In this document: in pieces, positions 25,875 to 36,170 of the stretch | Position numbering within the stretch: position 1 is the stretch's first letter | Layout of the letters: the number at the start of each line of letters is the position of its first letter | Source of the DNA: Dehalococcoidia bacterium | Lineage (GTDB): Bacteria; Chloroflexota; Dehalococcoidia; Lucifugimonadales; Lucifugimonadaceae | DNA: 64,000 bases | Assembly: GCA_022824185.1 (NCBI GenBank) | Contig: JAJEAU010000008.1 | Span: forward strand, 62,001 to 126,000 | Direction: 5' to 3' | The notes under the pieces: model-generated | The model's input: only the letters and a program-made list of their open reading frames with translations | Databases searched by the model: none | Told to the model about the DNA's origin: nothing | Made by a program: the position numbers and the translations under genes

Positions 25875-26861
25875 ATGTTTCGATTCTTGGCAGGACGCAT
25901 ATTTACCTCACTGATTTCGGTGTTTGGTGCTACTCTCGCGATCTTCATCTTGGTGCACGTAAATCCGAAGGATCCTAGGGAGATATTCGTTCCTCAGAGT
26001 GGCTACGGTCTCACTCGAGAGAGTTGGAATCGACTGGGCGACCGTCTGGGGTTTGATAAGCCAGCCCCGGTTCAATATGTGGAATGGTTGAGCCGCGTTT
26101 TCAGGCTGGATTTTGGTGTTTCACTGGGACTTCAGATCGACGTTTGGGACATCATCAAGGGCAAATTGGGTGCAACTGTCCAGTTGGGCGTGGGAGGATG
26201 GTTGATTGCTGTTCTGATGGGCATCCCCACAGGAGTTGTGGCGGCTGTGTGGCGGGGTGGTGTGTTTGACTACATAGCTAGATTCGTCGCGCTGGTCGGT
26301 CAAGCCGCCCCCGCATTCGTGACAGCCATCGTGATGATTTGGTTGTTCTCAGTGACGTTGAATGAAATTCCGGAGGATAGTGTATTTGGGTTCTTGGGGA
26401 TTTTTGGTATGCCTGCTGGAGGTCGAACCCCCGACGAATTCCGTTGGAAAGAATATGTTTTGCCGTGTGTCGCGTTAGGTTGGGGCTCGGCTGCGGGTCT
26501 GATGCGCCTCACGAGGTCGTCGATGTTGGAGATCCTAGACTCCGAATTCGTAAAGATGGCGAGAGCGAAGGGCGTAGGCAATACCACGGTTATCTTCAAG
26601 CACGCGTTGCGTAATGCTCTGATCGCACCAATCACCTCAATGTTGCTCCTGTTCGCTGGATTCTTGAATGGTGCATTGGTTATCGAAATCGTCTTTTCAT
26701 GGCCCGGGATCGGACAGATTGCACTGCAACAAGCTGTGCAAAACAACGATTTCCCATTGTTGCTCGGTACCGTAGTCATCTTCCTGATGTATTTCTTGGT
26801 GTTTGCTACTGTCGCAGACATCCTCTACACAGTGATCGACCCGCGAGTTCGATTGCGATAA
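25875..26861 (+). CDS. ABC transporter permease, DppB/OppB type
   Basis: 328-residue inner-membrane permease. The N-terminal helix LAGRIFTSLISVFGATLAIFILVHV starts right at the first residues, as in DppB. The N-terminal periplasmic loop, four or five further helices, and the EAA loop (MLEILDSEFVKMARAKGVGNTTVIFKHALRNAL) for ATPase contact are present. The end VADILYTVIDPRVRLR is typical. The AGGAG site is 8-9 nt before the ATG. It pairs with the DppC-type gene 47 bp downstream. Confidence 0.93.
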   Translation: MFRFLAGRIFTSLISVFGATLAIFILVHVNPKDPREIFVPQSGYGLTRESWNRLGDRLGFDKPAPVQYVEWLSRVFRLDFGVSLGLQIDVWDIIKGKLGATVQLGVGGWLIAVLMGIPTGVVAAVWRGGVFDYIARFVALVGQAAPAFVTAIVMIWLFSVTLNEIPEDSVFGFLGIFGMPAGGRTPDEFRWKEYVLPCVALGWGSAAGLMRLTRSSMLEILDSEFVKMARAKGVGNTTVIFKHALRNALIAPITSMLLLFAGFLNGALVIEIVFSWPGIGQIALQQAVQNNDFPLLLGTVVIFLMYFLVFATVADILYTVIDPRVRLR

Positions 26862-26908
26862 CGAGAGGACGTTTGGGCAAATAGCTTCACACGAAAAGGC
26901 AGCAACCC

Positions 26909-27976
26909 ATGACAACAGAAGTCGATACCGCGCAAAACACGACCGAGGCAGATCAGGTTGATCGCGAACAAGCGCTGAATTACGGACGCACCTCAAACCC
27001 GTTCGTTTTGGCGTGGTACTACCTGCGTCGATACCCGATTATTCCAGTGATCGTTCTCGCAGGCCTTTTGCTCGCTGCGATTATCGGCCCCTACGCCGCT
27101 CCCTTTCCTAGAGACAAGGGATACTCGCATGACCGGAACCTCGGTTTGTGGCAACAGTCCAGAGCGTCGTATATCCCCCTTGGCGGGACCACCATCGCAG
27201 AGTTGAGTTATCAGCAATGCGATCTCATTGATCCTAGCGCGGGAAGGGATTCAGAAAATATCACTCAGTGCGGCAAGCTGCATATATTGGGAGCCGACCA
27301 CGCGGGAAGAGATATATTCAGCAGGCTATTGCACGGTTCTCGGATTTCTATCGCTGTCGTGACTTTTTCACTCACTTCCGGGATGATACTAGGGACCGCC
27401 GTCGCGCTGTTCAGCGGTTACTATGGCGGTATATTCGATGAGATTGTGACTCGTTTTGTCGATATATGGAACGCCCTGCCGTTCTTGATGGTGGCAATCG
27501 TGGTTACCCAGTTGTTTGGGGCAAAGGTCAACGTATTGTTCTGGAAGGTCGATATGTTGTTATTTGTTCTGATGCTGGTGGCATGGGTCGGATTTGTACG
27601 TGTCATACGTGCGCAAGTGTTCGTGTTGCGGGAGCTGGATTACGTGGCTGCCGCCCGAGTGGCGGGAGCGTCTGACATACGCATCATTTGGCGGCATCTC
27701 GTGCCCGGGATCATGAACACGGTTATCGTAGTCGCCAGCTTGAACACAAGCGGTTTGATTCTTGCCGAGTCGACCTTGAGTTTCGTGGGCGCGGGAATTC
27801 AACCGCCGACGCCAGCTTGGGGTGTGATGACTAATCAAGGCCGAGACTATATCCTGGAGGCACCGCATATCACGTTGGTGCCTGGAACTGCCATCTTCCT
27901 CGTAGTACTCTCCATGAACTTCTTTGGCGACTGGTTGCGTGATCGTCTCGACCCGCGACTACGCCAAGTTGCATAA
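26909..27976 (+). CDS. ABC transporter permease, DppC/OppC type
   Basis: 355-residue permease with the DppC layout: cytoplasmic leader, first helix IIPVIVLAGLLLAAIIGPYAAP, a periplasmic stretch, LHILGADHAGRDIFSRLLHGSRIS (family hallmark GTD-x-x-GRD-like), helices, and the EAA loop REL DYVAAARVAGASDIRIIWRHLVPG. It ends LNFFGDWLRDRLDPRLR-like. The periplasmic loop carries an insertion with two cysteines (QQCDLIDPSAG...ITQCGKL) that could form a disulfide. It partners with the preceding permease; the ATPases must be encoded elsewhere. Confidence 0.93.
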   Translation: MTTEVDTAQNTTEADQVDREQALNYGRTSNPFVLAWYYLRRYPIIPVIVLAGLLLAAIIGPYAAPFPRDKGYSHDRNLGLWQQSRASYIPLGGTTIAELSYQQCDLIDPSAGRDSENITQCGKLHILGADHAGRDIFSRLLHGSRISIAVVTFSLTSGMILGTAVALFSGYYGGIFDEIVTRFVDIWNALPFLMVAIVVTQLFGAKVNVLFWKVDMLLFVLMLVAWVGFVRVIRAQVFVLRELDYVAAARVAGASDIRIIWRHLVPGIMNTVIVVASLNTSGLILAESTLSFVGAGIQPPTPAWGVMTNQGRDYILEAPHITLVPGTAIFLVVLSMNFFGDWLRDRLDPRLRQVA

Positions 27977-27996
27977 AACGCAATAAGGAGGTGCAG

Positions 27997-28668
27997 ATGA
28001 AAAGCAAGGCACTTGCACTCTTAATTGGCGTCTGGGCGTTATCGACCGTGACGGCCGCGGCAGTCGCGTGTGGGGAATCTACGTCCCAGTTTGAGACCAT
28101 CCAAACATTCGAAGCCGAGCAAAGAGTAGTCAACGCGACAGCTACAGCTGCGGCAGTCATCGCTGAAGGCGGTGACCCTGACGCTGGAATTCAGGTTGGG
28201 GAGAACACCATCGCCGCACAAATTCAGGCCACGGCGCAAGCCAGAGCCACGGCGGACGCGGAGACTGGTAGCGAGACCGGAGGAAGAGCAGTCGGAACGG
28301 ATGCAGGATCAGAACAGGCGCAAGTCACTGGGTCCGAGGACGAGGAAACTGAAATCGAGATTCCAGAAGGGCCAGCCCTCGAAGGCGAAGCAACTGTCAT
28401 CATGGCTGATACTGCGTTTTTCGATCCAGAAGTAATCAAGGTTAAAGTCGGCACCACGGTCACTTGGGAAAACCCTCGTAGCAGCGCCTCAAGCGCGACC
28501 AGTTTCGAAGGCGAAGCAGAACAATGGGACACCGGAGATCTTTGGCTGTCTTCATTCAACCCTGAAGTCGGAAGCGGCTCGCACACCTTCGAAGTCGTCG
28601 GATGTCACCGTTACCGCTCAGAGTTTTCGGGAGACACCGCAACCGGCGCCGTGTGCGTCGTGGAGTAG
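27997..28668 (+). CDS. Cupredoxin-like lipoprotein lacking a complete copper site
   Basis: 223-residue lipoprotein: signal peptide and lipobox (TAAAVAC), a low-complexity Ala/Thr/Glu-rich spacer, then a C-terminal plastocyanin-type domain (FFDPEVIKVKVGTTVTWENP ... GSHTFEVVGCHRYRSEFSGDTATGAVCVVE). In copper-binding relatives the segment after WEN carries a His and the end carries C-x4-H. Here the first His is absent and CHRYRSEF does not match the usual spacing, so copper binding is doubtful. The ATG at 27997 has AGGAG at 6 nt; the GTG at 27991 is too close. It is last in the importer operon. Confidence 0.8.
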   Translation: MKSKALALLIGVWALSTVTAAAVACGESTSQFETIQTFEAEQRVVNATATAAAVIAEGGDPDAGIQVGENTIAAQIQATAQARATADAETGSETGGRAVGTDAGSEQAQVTGSEDEETEIEIPEGPALEGEATVIMADTAFFDPEVIKVKVGTTVTWENPRSSASSATSFEGEAEQWDTGDLWLSSFNPEVGSGSHTFEVVGCHRYRSEFSGDTATGAVCVVE

Positions 28669-28697
28669 TCCCTCCCCTTCCATCTAAGGTCCCCTAC

Positions 28698-28735
28698 GCC
28701 CCCTCATGCTACGTGTGAGGGGGTGGTTCTTTTTA
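28698..28735 (+). terminator. Rho-independent terminator of the importer operon
   Basis: CCCCCTCA (28699-28706) pairs with TGAGGGGG (28716-28723), followed by tggttcttttta. It lies 30 bp after the cupredoxin-like gene, and is the clearest intrinsic terminator in the window. Confidence 0.88.
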
Positions 28736-28788
28736 TCGGACTGCTTGGGGGACCAATTGGGGGACTACTCGGGTGACTGCTTGGGAGA

Positions 28789-28995
28789 CTAACCGCCGCC
28801 GACGGGACGGACGATTTCTAGGGTGTCGCCGTCAACGATCTCGACGCTGTCGAAATCGTCTTTAGACACCACGTTCCCGTTGTGAGCGACAGCTATTCTA
28901 CGCCCGACAAGCCCTTTTTCCTCGAGATACGCCATCAAGGTAACCGGTTCTGGCAACTCGAGTGCCCGACCGTTGATTGTGACTTGAATCGGCAA
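28789..28995 (-). CDS. thiS: ThiS-like sulfur carrier protein
   Basis: 68-residue ubiquitin-fold protein: IQVTINGRALELPEPVTLMAYLEEKGL, IAVAHNGNVVSKDDF and VDGDTLEIVRPVGGG with the terminal glycines that are adenylated and thiocarboxylated. The family is ThiS (thiazole synthesis) in look, and MoaD/CysO carriers are alternatives. The start codon is TTG, with GAGGG about 8 nt upstream. No thiG, thiH or thiF is adjacent; the only E1-like enzyme in the window is the MoeB-like protein at 4.2 kb. It ends the clpX-side transcript. Confidence 0.85.
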   Translation of the reverse strand: MPIQVTINGRALELPEPVTLMAYLEEKGLVGRRIAVAHNGNVVSKDDFDSVEIVDGDTLEIVRPVGGG

Positions 28996-29049
28996 TTGAT
29001 CGACCCTCGATTGGGGTGTCTGCCGTCAGCGGTGCCGACGACTCACGGG

Positions 29050-30414
29050 TCATGCAGCCTCGGCTTCGGTAACGAATACGCCGTCTGTGTCTATCGGGTT
29101 GCCGTGAGCATCCACGACGACGGGCTGCGCTCCGTTTGCGATAGTGTCTTTCGTGACGATGCACTTCGACGCGTCTGGACAGGAGGGGAGAGCATACATC
29201 GTATCCATCAACACATCCTCAACGATCGCCCGGAGACCTCGCGCACCCATGCCGCGTGCTTGGGCGTATTCAGCTATCGCCACCAACGCGTCTTCGTTGA
29301 ACTCAAGAGCTACTTCGTCTAATCCCAGCAGCTTCTCATACTGCGACACGATCGAGTTCTTAGGCTCGACCAACACCTTCACCAACTGGTCAAGCGACAG
29401 ATCCGACAATCCCACGACCACCGGTATTCGGCCGATGAACTCCGGTATGAAACCGTAGTTGCGCAGGTCTTCAGGAGTGACGTCGGTGAGGTCACGACCG
29501 TCCCCGTTTTGCCTATGTGGCAACGACGCGTACGCGTCGACAATGGCGTTAGTCCTGAATCCGAACCCGCTGCCTTCCCTGGTCCGTCTCTCACGCTTGC
29601 GGATCATCTGGTCGATCCCATCGAACGCGCCGCCCAGGATGAACAGGATGTTCTCGGTGTTGATCTGGATGAATTCTTGATGTGGGTGCTTCCGTCCGCC
29701 ATGAGGTGGAACATTGACGACGTTGCCCTCGAGGATCTTCAGCAGAGCTTGCTGAACACCCTCACCCGAGACGTCCCGCGTGATTGAAGGATTGACGTCC
29801 TTGCGAGCGATCTTATCGATCTCGTCGATGTAGATTATCCCGCGCTCTGCTCTGGCAACATCGCCTCCTGCGGCCTGTAGCAACCGCAAAAGGATGTTCT
29901 CCACGTCTTCGCCTACGTAACCCGCCTCTGTGATCGACGTGGCGTCCACAATGGCAAATGGGACTTTCAGTATCTGCGCCAGTATCTGAGCCAGATAAGT
30001 CTTCCCGCAACCGGGAGGGCCCACAAGCATGATGTTGGTTTTCTGCAGCTCGATGTCGTCTTCCGAGCCGTTCTGCTGGCTGGCCAACAACCGTTTGTAG
30101 TGGTTGTAAACGCCGACGCTCAGAACTTTCTTCGCCTGCTCCTGACCGATGACGTATTGCTGGAGTTGATCGTAGACGTCTACCGGCTTAGTGGGGTAAA
30201 CGTTGGTGGGACGAGCCTCCGTCGTTTCCGACCGGGGCGCTTGGGTGGCTTGGCGGATGATGCCTCGGCATCGTTCAACACATTCGTCGCAGATGAAGAT
30301 GCTGTTCGGGCCGGCGATCAGCATGCGAATCTCTTGCTGCTGCTTCTTGCAGAACGAGCACCGTTTCTGGACGCGTCCCCGCTGGATAGAATTTCTATCG
30401 CCGCTACCGTTCAT
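29050..30414 (-). CDS. clpX: ATP-dependent Clp protease ATP-binding subunit ClpX
   Basis: 454-residue AAA+ unfoldase that feeds substrates to ClpP. The N-terminal zinc-binding domain has [11 protein letters not shown] and [10 protein letters not shown]. The AAA+ core has Walker A GPPGCGKT, the pore-loop region [14 protein letters not shown], Walker [11 protein letters not shown], sensor and IGF-loop region RIPVVVGL, and a C-terminal [19 protein letters not shown]. About 15 residues longer than many, mainly at the N-terminus. It is 61 bp downstream of clpP in the standard tig-clpP-clpX order. Confidence 0.98.
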   Translation of the reverse strand: MNGSGDRNSIQRGRVQKRCSFCKKQQQEIRMLIAGPNSIFICDECVERCRGIIRQATQAPRSETTEARPTNVYPTKPVDVYDQLQQYVIGQEQAKKVLSVGVYNHYKRLLASQQNGSEDDIELQKTNIMLVGPPGCGKTYLAQILAQILKVPFAIVDATSITEAGYVGEDVENILLRLLQAAGGDVARAERGIIYIDEIDKIARKDVNPSITRDVSGEGVQQALLKILEGNVVNVPPHGGRKHPHQEFIQINTENILFILGGAFDGIDQMIRKRERRTREGSGFGFRTNAIVDAYASLPHRQNGDGRDLTDVTPEDLRNYGFIPEFIGRIPVVVGLSDLSLDQLVKVLVEPKNSIVSQYEKLLGLDEVALEFNEDALVAIAEYAQARGMGARGLRAIVEDVLMDTMYALPSCPDASKCIVTKDTIANGAQPVVVDAHGNPIDTDGVFVTEAEAA

Positions 30415-30475
30415 TCAATCAATCCGTTTTCGATCGGCCAGTTCCCTTGAATTCGATATCCCTGCTGTCATCAGA

Positions 30476-31120
30476 TTACGCAGCACCAGCTTGCAATATT
30501 CTAGCGTCTCTCGGGTTTGCGTTGGAGGCATGGACCTGGTCAACCAACCCGTATTCCACCGCCTGCTCCGAGGTCATCCAGAAGTCTCGGTCACTGTCGC
30601 GCGCCACCTGCTCGTAAGGCTGCCCGGTATGATCCGCGATGATTTGGCGAAGCCTGTCTTGGATTCGGAGTGTTTCCCTAGCGTGGATTTCGATGTCTGA
30701 TGCCTGGCCCTGCATTCCGCTCCAAGGCTGGTGCATCATGATCGTCGAGTTCGGCAGGGCGTACCTCTTGCCATGTGCTCCGGCGGCGAGGAGTACCGTT
30801 CCAAAGCTCGCGCACAGGCCGACCGAAATGGTCGACACTTCGCAAGTCACGAGCTGCATCGTGTCGTAAATCGCCATTCCGTCGTAGACTGATCCGCCCG
30901 GCGAGTTGATGTACATATTGATGTCGCGTTCCGGGTCGTCCGCGGCAAGGTAAAGCAGTTGAGCTACGATCGTGTTCGCCACTTGAGACGTGATCGGCGT
31001 GCCCAAGAAGATGATCCGTTCCTTCAGCAATAGCGAGTAGATGTCGTACGCACGCTCGCCTCTCGCCCCGGTCTCAATCACCATGGGGATCAGGTTTTGC
31101 GGTGTCTCAAGTTGTGCCAT
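30476..31120 (-). CDS. clpP: ATP-dependent Clp protease proteolytic subunit ClpP
   Basis: 214-residue serine peptidase forming the Clp barrel. [35 protein letters not shown], the nucleophile region [15 protein letters not shown], the histidine in IMMHQPW and the aspartate in DSDRDFWM complete the triad. Here C-A-S-F replaces the commoner A-A-S-M next to the nucleophile, a mild variation. It lies between tig and clpX. Confidence 0.98.
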   Translation of the reverse strand: MAQLETPQNLIPMVIETGARGERAYDIYSLLLKERIIFLGTPITSQVANTIVAQLLYLAADDPERDINMYINSPGGSVYDGMAIYDTMQLVTCEVSTISVGLCASFGTVLLAAGAHGKRYALPNSTIMMHQPWSGMQGQASDIEIHARETLRIQDRLRQIIADHTGQPYEQVARDSDRDFWMTSEQAVEYGLVDQVHASNANPRDARILQAGAA

Positions 31121-31182
31121 GTTCGAGGGTCTCCATTTTGGTGTTGGTTCGGGTTTGGTGGGATTACGTGCGACGAATTTGG

Positions 31183-32502
31183 CTATCCTGCTGCCACTGC
31201 TGGCGCGGCATCTTCGGACTGGCCGCGAGCCATTTTGAGGACCTGTTCAATCGTCCGTCGACGCTTCAAGAAGCCGATCACCGATTGCCGGGTCTCGTCG
31301 TTGTCTTCCAGCCTCTGTTCTTCGGAGGGGGCGTTTTCATTTGCGAATTCGATCTCTTTGGTTACGTCGTCGTCGGAGATGTCCGGGTCCACAGCTTCGA
31401 CCAAGCTCTGGACAACCAGAGAGTTCTTGATCTCGCGTTCCGCTATCTCTTTGGCTTCGTTCAAGTCGTCTTCCGACAAATCTTCAACGTTGAACTGTTG
31501 GCCGGTCCGCGCCGCAACTGAACGTCGCTGCTGAACATATCGTTCGAGGACGTGCTGACTTTCGTGATCGACGATGATCGGGGATATCGTGAACTCGCTG
31601 CTTTCGACCATGTCAGTCATCAACCGCTGCTGAATCCCGTTTAGGAACGTCTGCTCTGCGCGTTCCTCGAGCTGGTTGCGAATGTGCGTCGTCAACTGCT
31701 CGACCGTTTCCACTTCTGGCAACCCGACCGACGATGCCAATGCGTCGTCGAGCGGAGGCAGTACCTCCTCTTGCACTTCCTTCACATGAGCGGTAACGTG
31801 CACCGTCTTGCCCGCAAACTGAGGCGATTCGTTGTCCTCAGAGACTTCGAACGAGAACTCCTTGTCGTCGCCGACGGACATCCCGATGATCCCTTGGTGT
31901 AGCCCAACGAATACCTCGCCGTAAGTCTCCAGGTCCAGATTGAGCTGGAATTGACGATCCTCAAAGTCCCACACCAAGTCGTCATCCGCCGTCACCTTGA
32001 TATCTAACGTGACGATATCGCTCTCTTCGGCTGCCCTTTCGGCGGTAAGCGAATAAGCCTGCGACCTACGCAACTGCATCACCAATGCATCAACCGCTTC
32101 GTCGTCCACCTCGTCCGGCTGCTCGTCGTAGCGAAGCGACTGATAATCGCCTAACACCACCTCAGGCTTCGTCGGCACTGTCGCGACGATGGTCACGGTG
32201 GGTTCCGTCTGTTCGACGTTGTCAACCCGTGGCGGTGCGAAAGGAACTATCTCCTGTTCGCTGACGGCCTCACCTACGGCTTCCGGCACCAGAGACTCCA
32301 TCGCCTCTTCAACCAGGTAATCCTTGCCCACAAAGTTCTGCAATATGGCTCTTGGAGCCTTGCCTTTGCGGAAGCCAGGGATGTCGACTCGCTGGGCAAC
32401 CCGTCTGACGGCCGCATTGATGTGGCGACCGACTCGTTCGGGATCAACCTCCAACCGGAGTACAATCTCGCCATTGTCCGAGGATTCTCGTGATACGTTC
32501 AA
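31183..32502 (-). CDS. tig: Trigger factor
   Basis: 439-residue ribosome-associated chaperone and peptidyl-prolyl isomerase. The N-terminal ribosome-binding domain has the signature [13 protein letters not shown], the FKBP-like middle domain runs around [23 protein letters not shown] to [16 protein letters not shown], and the helical C-terminal arms follow with long charged helices. The gene leads the tig-clpP-clpX run, with 62 bp to clpP. Confidence 0.97.
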   Translation of the reverse strand: MNVSRESSDNGEIVLRLEVDPERVGRHINAAVRRVAQRVDIPGFRKGKAPRAILQNFVGKDYLVEEAMESLVPEAVGEAVSEQEIVPFAPPRVDNVEQTEPTVTIVATVPTKPEVVLGDYQSLRYDEQPDEVDDEAVDALVMQLRRSQAYSLTAERAAEESDIVTLDIKVTADDDLVWDFEDRQFQLNLDLETYGEVFVGLHQGIIGMSVGDDKEFSFEVSEDNESPQFAGKTVHVTAHVKEVQEEVLPPLDDALASSVGLPEVETVEQLTTHIRNQLEERAEQTFLNGIQQRLMTDMVESSEFTISPIIVDHESQHVLERYVQQRRSVAARTGQQFNVEDLSEDDLNEAKEIAEREIKNSLVVQSLVEAVDPDISDDDVTKEIEFANENAPSEEQRLEDNDETRQSVIGFLKRRRTIEQVLKMARGQSEDAAPAVAAG

Positions 32503-32679
32503 TCCCTAACTCTTTCGTGTCGTCACGGCCAATTTCATCCGGATTGCAGGGCGCGCGAAAAGCTCATGTTTCGCCCTGATTCGAGGCGTTACGATTAATT
32601 CAATCTTAACTTACCGCCTGTTTCGTCCCGTTCAGGCGACGATCGAGAAGTCGGTGGCAACTTCGAATCTGCGCATCGA

Positions 32680-34476
32680 TCACTCTTCGATGTCAAGCGC
32701 GATGTGCAACTCTTCCAACTGGTCGTCGGCGATCGGCGAGGGCGCGTCGAACAGCGGATCCCAGGCCGATTGAGTCTTGGGAAACGCGATCACTTCCCTG
32801 ATGTTCGATTGTCCGGCGAGCATCGCCGTGATGCGATCCAACCCGAGCCCCATCCCGCCATGGGGCGGCGCTCCGTAACGGAAAGCCTTGAGCAGATGCC
32901 CAAACCTGTCTTCGATCTCGTGGTCCGGATATCCGATTACATTGAACACTTTCATCTGCACGTCGGGATCGTGTATACGTATACTTCCGCTTCCTAACTC
33001 CACACCGTTGCAGGTCAAATCGAACAGATCGGCGTAAACCTTGCCCGGATCACTCTCGATGAACGGTATGTGCTCCTGCTTCGGTGCCGAAAAGACATGG
33101 TGAGCCGGCGTCCAAGACTGGGTATCCTCACCCCACTCGAATAGCGGGAAGTCATACACCCATGCAAACGTGAAGTCATCCGGATCGATCAACTCCAACC
33201 GCTCTGCCATTTCGGTTCGCAATGCTGACAACGCGTTGTTGGCCACCGTCTGCGTCCCGGCAACTATCAACACTAGATCCCCAGGAGACGCTCCAGTCGC
33301 GTTGGCTATCTCCCTGACGATTTCCACGGACATGTAGTTTTTCAACGGCGATCGAATATGCGTATCCTCGATCTCAGCGATCGAACCTGCCGATTCGTCG
33401 ATGGCGATGTACACCAGACCTTGAGCCCCAGCCGCACAAGCCACATCAATCAATCCATCCGTCTGACGTCGTGTGTAACAAGCACACCCCGGCGCAGCAA
33501 ACGCCCGGATGACACCGCCGGAACCGGCGACCGCTTGAAACACCCGCGCCTCTGATCTCGCAGCAATCTCAGTGATCGTGCTCATCTCGAGGCCGAACCG
33601 AGTATCCGGTTTGTCCGAACCGTAGCGTTCAATGGCCTCGTCGTATGAGAGCCTCGCGAACGGCGTCCCCAGCTTGGCATCCGGCCGCGTCTCCCTCACG
33701 ATCCGCGCGTAGAGTCCTTCGACCAAATCCATCACATCCTGTTGATGCACGAAGCTCATCTCGAGGTCGAGTTGCGTGTGTTCAGGTTGCCGATCTGCCC
33801 GCAAATCCTCGTCGCGGAAACATCGCGCGATCTGGAAATATCGCTCCACGCCGCACACCATCAACATCTGCTTCATCTGCTGAGGAGATTGCGGCAACGC
33901 GTAAAACGTCCCCGGCCGCACGCGAGAAGGCACAACGTAGTCGCGAGCGCCCTCCGGCGTCGACTTGATTAGGATCGGCGTCTCGACCTGTGTAAACCCG
34001 TTCTCAGTCAGATGGTCCCAAATCAGGTGCGTCACCCGATGTCGAAGCTGCAATCGACCCAACATCTCAGGACGACGAATATCGATAAATCGGTTGGCGA
34101 TCCGCGTCGATTCGTCGGCATCGGTTTCGTCCTCCACTTCGAACGGCGGCGTCAACGAGCGATTCAACACCTGAGAATCGCTGACTATCAACTCGACTTC
34201 GCCAGTATCCAAGTTCGGGTTTGCGGCTCCGGGCAACCTCGCCCGGATCTTGCCCGTCGCCTGAATCACCCACTCGCTGCGCATCCCTTCCGCCAAACTG
34301 TGAGCTTCGGGTGCGACCTCAGGATTGAACACAACCTGCAACAACCCTGTGCGATCCCTAAGGTCTACGAAAATCAGATTCCCGTGGTCCCGCCGTCGGT
34401 GAACCCAACCCGCAACACTCATCTCCTTGCCGATGTCTGATGCCCGCGGCGCGCCGCAATCCGTGTCCTTGTACAT
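32680..34476 (-). CDS. aspS: Aspartyl-tRNA synthetase (bacterial type)
   Basis: 598-residue class II synthetase with the bacterial GAD insertion. The OB-fold anticodon domain has [24 protein letters not shown]. Motif 1 is around [24 protein letters not shown], motif 2 is [26 protein letters not shown], and motif 3 is [21 protein letters not shown]. Whether it is discriminating or non-discriminating is not decidable here. It is upstream of tig on the same strand with a 177-bp gap that holds no other gene. Confidence 0.98.
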   Translation of the reverse strand: [598 protein letters not shown]

Positions 34477-34619
34477 GTGAATTCCTACTGTGTTGTCATG
34501 TGTTCGTCGTGCGCGACAACCTGAACGATCAAATCAGATCGGCAGCCCGACTGATCTGCGATGCTGTCGCGACGTTGGCAGATTTCGTCTGGACAGGCAA
34601 ATCGAGATCGAAAGTCCCT

Positions 34620-35282
34620 CTATTCCTGGCCAGACCGTCGATTATCGGCATATCGCCACAGACCGGTCAGGAGAGCTGATGCCCCTACCACTTTCAAGAA
34701 GTCACCCGGCAGGTAAACGTACATCGCGTCCAACAGCAGCCTCTCTTCGGCTGGCCATGAGAAATCACCCAACGCCAACCAGACCAAAGCCGGTAGATAC
34801 ACCGAAATCCCAGCCAAAACGTTGGCCCAAAGCGAATTCGCCCGGCCGAACCCGTATTGGCTCAGCGCGCCGGCAATCGCAGCAGCGAGCACAAATCCGA
34901 TTAGGTAGCCGCCGGTCACTCCCGTGATGTAGATCCACGCTTCCGCTGGCGACGTGAATCCCCAAGGTTGGTTGGCGAACGCCAAGAAGCCCATCATCCC
35001 AATCAGCAGGTAAACGATTACCGTTCCCACTCCCCACCGGAAGCCCATCACACCTGCCGCTGTCAAAATGGCGAATGTCTGCAACGTCACCGGTGTCGGG
35101 TTGCCAGGCAGATAGAACCTAATCTTGCTGCAGATGACGATCAATGCGATCAAAGCGACCACCGCGCCGATGCGATGAATCAGCTTTGCATTCGGAAACA
35201 GCCAATCAAACAGCGATTGGCCGGCGGCGATGGGGAGCGACCGTTTGGCTTCTACTGGCCGCGCGATTGACGGTGTGTTCAT
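34620..35282 (-). CDS. bioY: BioY-family biotin transporter substrate-binding subunit
   Basis: 220-residue membrane protein of the ECF S-component BioY family. After an N-terminal extension of ~35 residues, it has about six helices. Family features are GNPTPVTLQTFAILTAAGVMGFRWG, YLLIGMMGFLAFANQPWG and ITGVTGGYLIGFVLAA, and the C-terminal YLPGDFLKVVGASALLTG. ECF A/T subunits (ecfA, ecfT) are not nearby, so it uses shared modules elsewhere. It lies between the Lrp gene and aspS. Confidence 0.93.
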   Translation of the reverse strand: MNTPSIARPVEAKRSLPIAAGQSLFDWLFPNAKLIHRIGAVVALIALIVICSKIRFYLPGNPTPVTLQTFAILTAAGVMGFRWGVGTVIVYLLIGMMGFLAFANQPWGFTSPAEAWIYITGVTGGYLIGFVLAAAIAGALSQYGFGRANSLWANVLAGISVYLPALVWLALGDFSWPAEERLLLDAMYVYLPGDFLKVVGASALLTGLWRYADNRRSGQE

Positions 35283-35327
35283 CCCGTCTATTATCTAACT
35301 TCCCGCGATTTGGCGGGATCAAAATCC

Positions 35328-35774
35328 TCAGTCGTCAAGCGGAAGGCTGTGGGTCCGTTTCTTGACCCCCAGAGATACGAACGTCTCCGTCCTTTGCACG
35401 CCCGGAGTCTTGCCAACATGATCGCGGATGAATTCGCCGAGTTTCTCGGCGTTGGGGAGCGTAGCCCACGCAAACACGTCATAGGTGCCGGTCGTGATGC
35501 TGACCAACGTGGTGTACTTGAATTCCGCCATCCGCTGCGCAACCTCCTCCAACATGTCGGGTTCTACCTGCATCCCAATCAGGACTTCCGACTGGTACCC
35601 CGCTTTGTGAGGATCCTGGACCATCGCGATCTCGATCGTCTTGTCGGTCGTGAGTTTCTTCAACCGACGACGCACCGTCCCTTCGCTAACCTTCACCTTC
35701 TTCGCTATCTTCGAGTTAGCCAACCGGCCATCCTCGGTTAGCGCCGCGATTATCTGACGATCGATTGCGTCCAT
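35328..35774 (-). CDS. Lrp/AsnC-family transcriptional regulator
   Basis: 148-residue feast/famine regulator. The N-terminal HTH is DAIDRQIIAALTEDGRLANSKIAKKVKVSEGTVRRRLKKLTTDK. The C-terminal RAM effector domain runs from QSEVLIGMQVEPDMLEEVAQRM to GVQRTETFVSLGVKK. Members respond to amino acids. It is upstream of bioY by 45 bp and diverges from the iron-sulfur carrier gene; its targets are unknown. Confidence 0.94.
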   Translation of the reverse strand: MDAIDRQIIAALTEDGRLANSKIAKKVKVSEGTVRRRLKKLTTDKTIEIAMVQDPHKAGYQSEVLIGMQVEPDMLEEVAQRMAEFKYTTLVSITTGTYDVFAWATLPNAEKLGEFIRDHVGKTPGVQRTETFVSLGVKKRTHSLPLDD

Positions 35775-36170
35775 CCAGCAGTTGCTCCTCTTCTAGTCGA
35801 CACTCGGTCCTTTGTCCGTATATTCGGCATGCGGCAATCACTCGCCGAAATCGTTGAGTCGTGATTTGGCCCCGAAGTGACGAATATCGAAGGAATGTTT
35901 TCGCCCAGCTACGAGATTGCACCGCAAATTTTAATTCTATAGAGCGAAACCGCAAAAATCCACTCGTCCCAAAGCGCGCCGTGAAATCGCGCCTACCCCG
36001 ATCTCGTTTTACAAGGAAGTTCGTTACTTTCGTAACGATTGCATTACAATTCTAACTGCGAGGTGCCCATTTTCATTGTCCCGCGCCGTTTGCCCCAATT
36101 TGGGGCGTAGAGCAGGACCTCCGAACGACCATCACCTACCGCACGGACAAACCCACGGAGATTGCTAAAC
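35775..36170. promoter_or_regulatory. Divergent regulatory region with two palindromes
   Basis: The gap between the Lrp gene and the HesB-like gene holds TCGTTAC (36021-36027) facing GTAACGA (36032-36038), a TACAAT hexamer at 36045-36050, and GCCCCAA (36092-36098) facing TTGGGGC (36100-36106). The first palindrome overlaps where a -35 would be for the + strand gene, so it could be an operator; the second lies in the leader. No gene is seen here. Confidence 0.5.
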
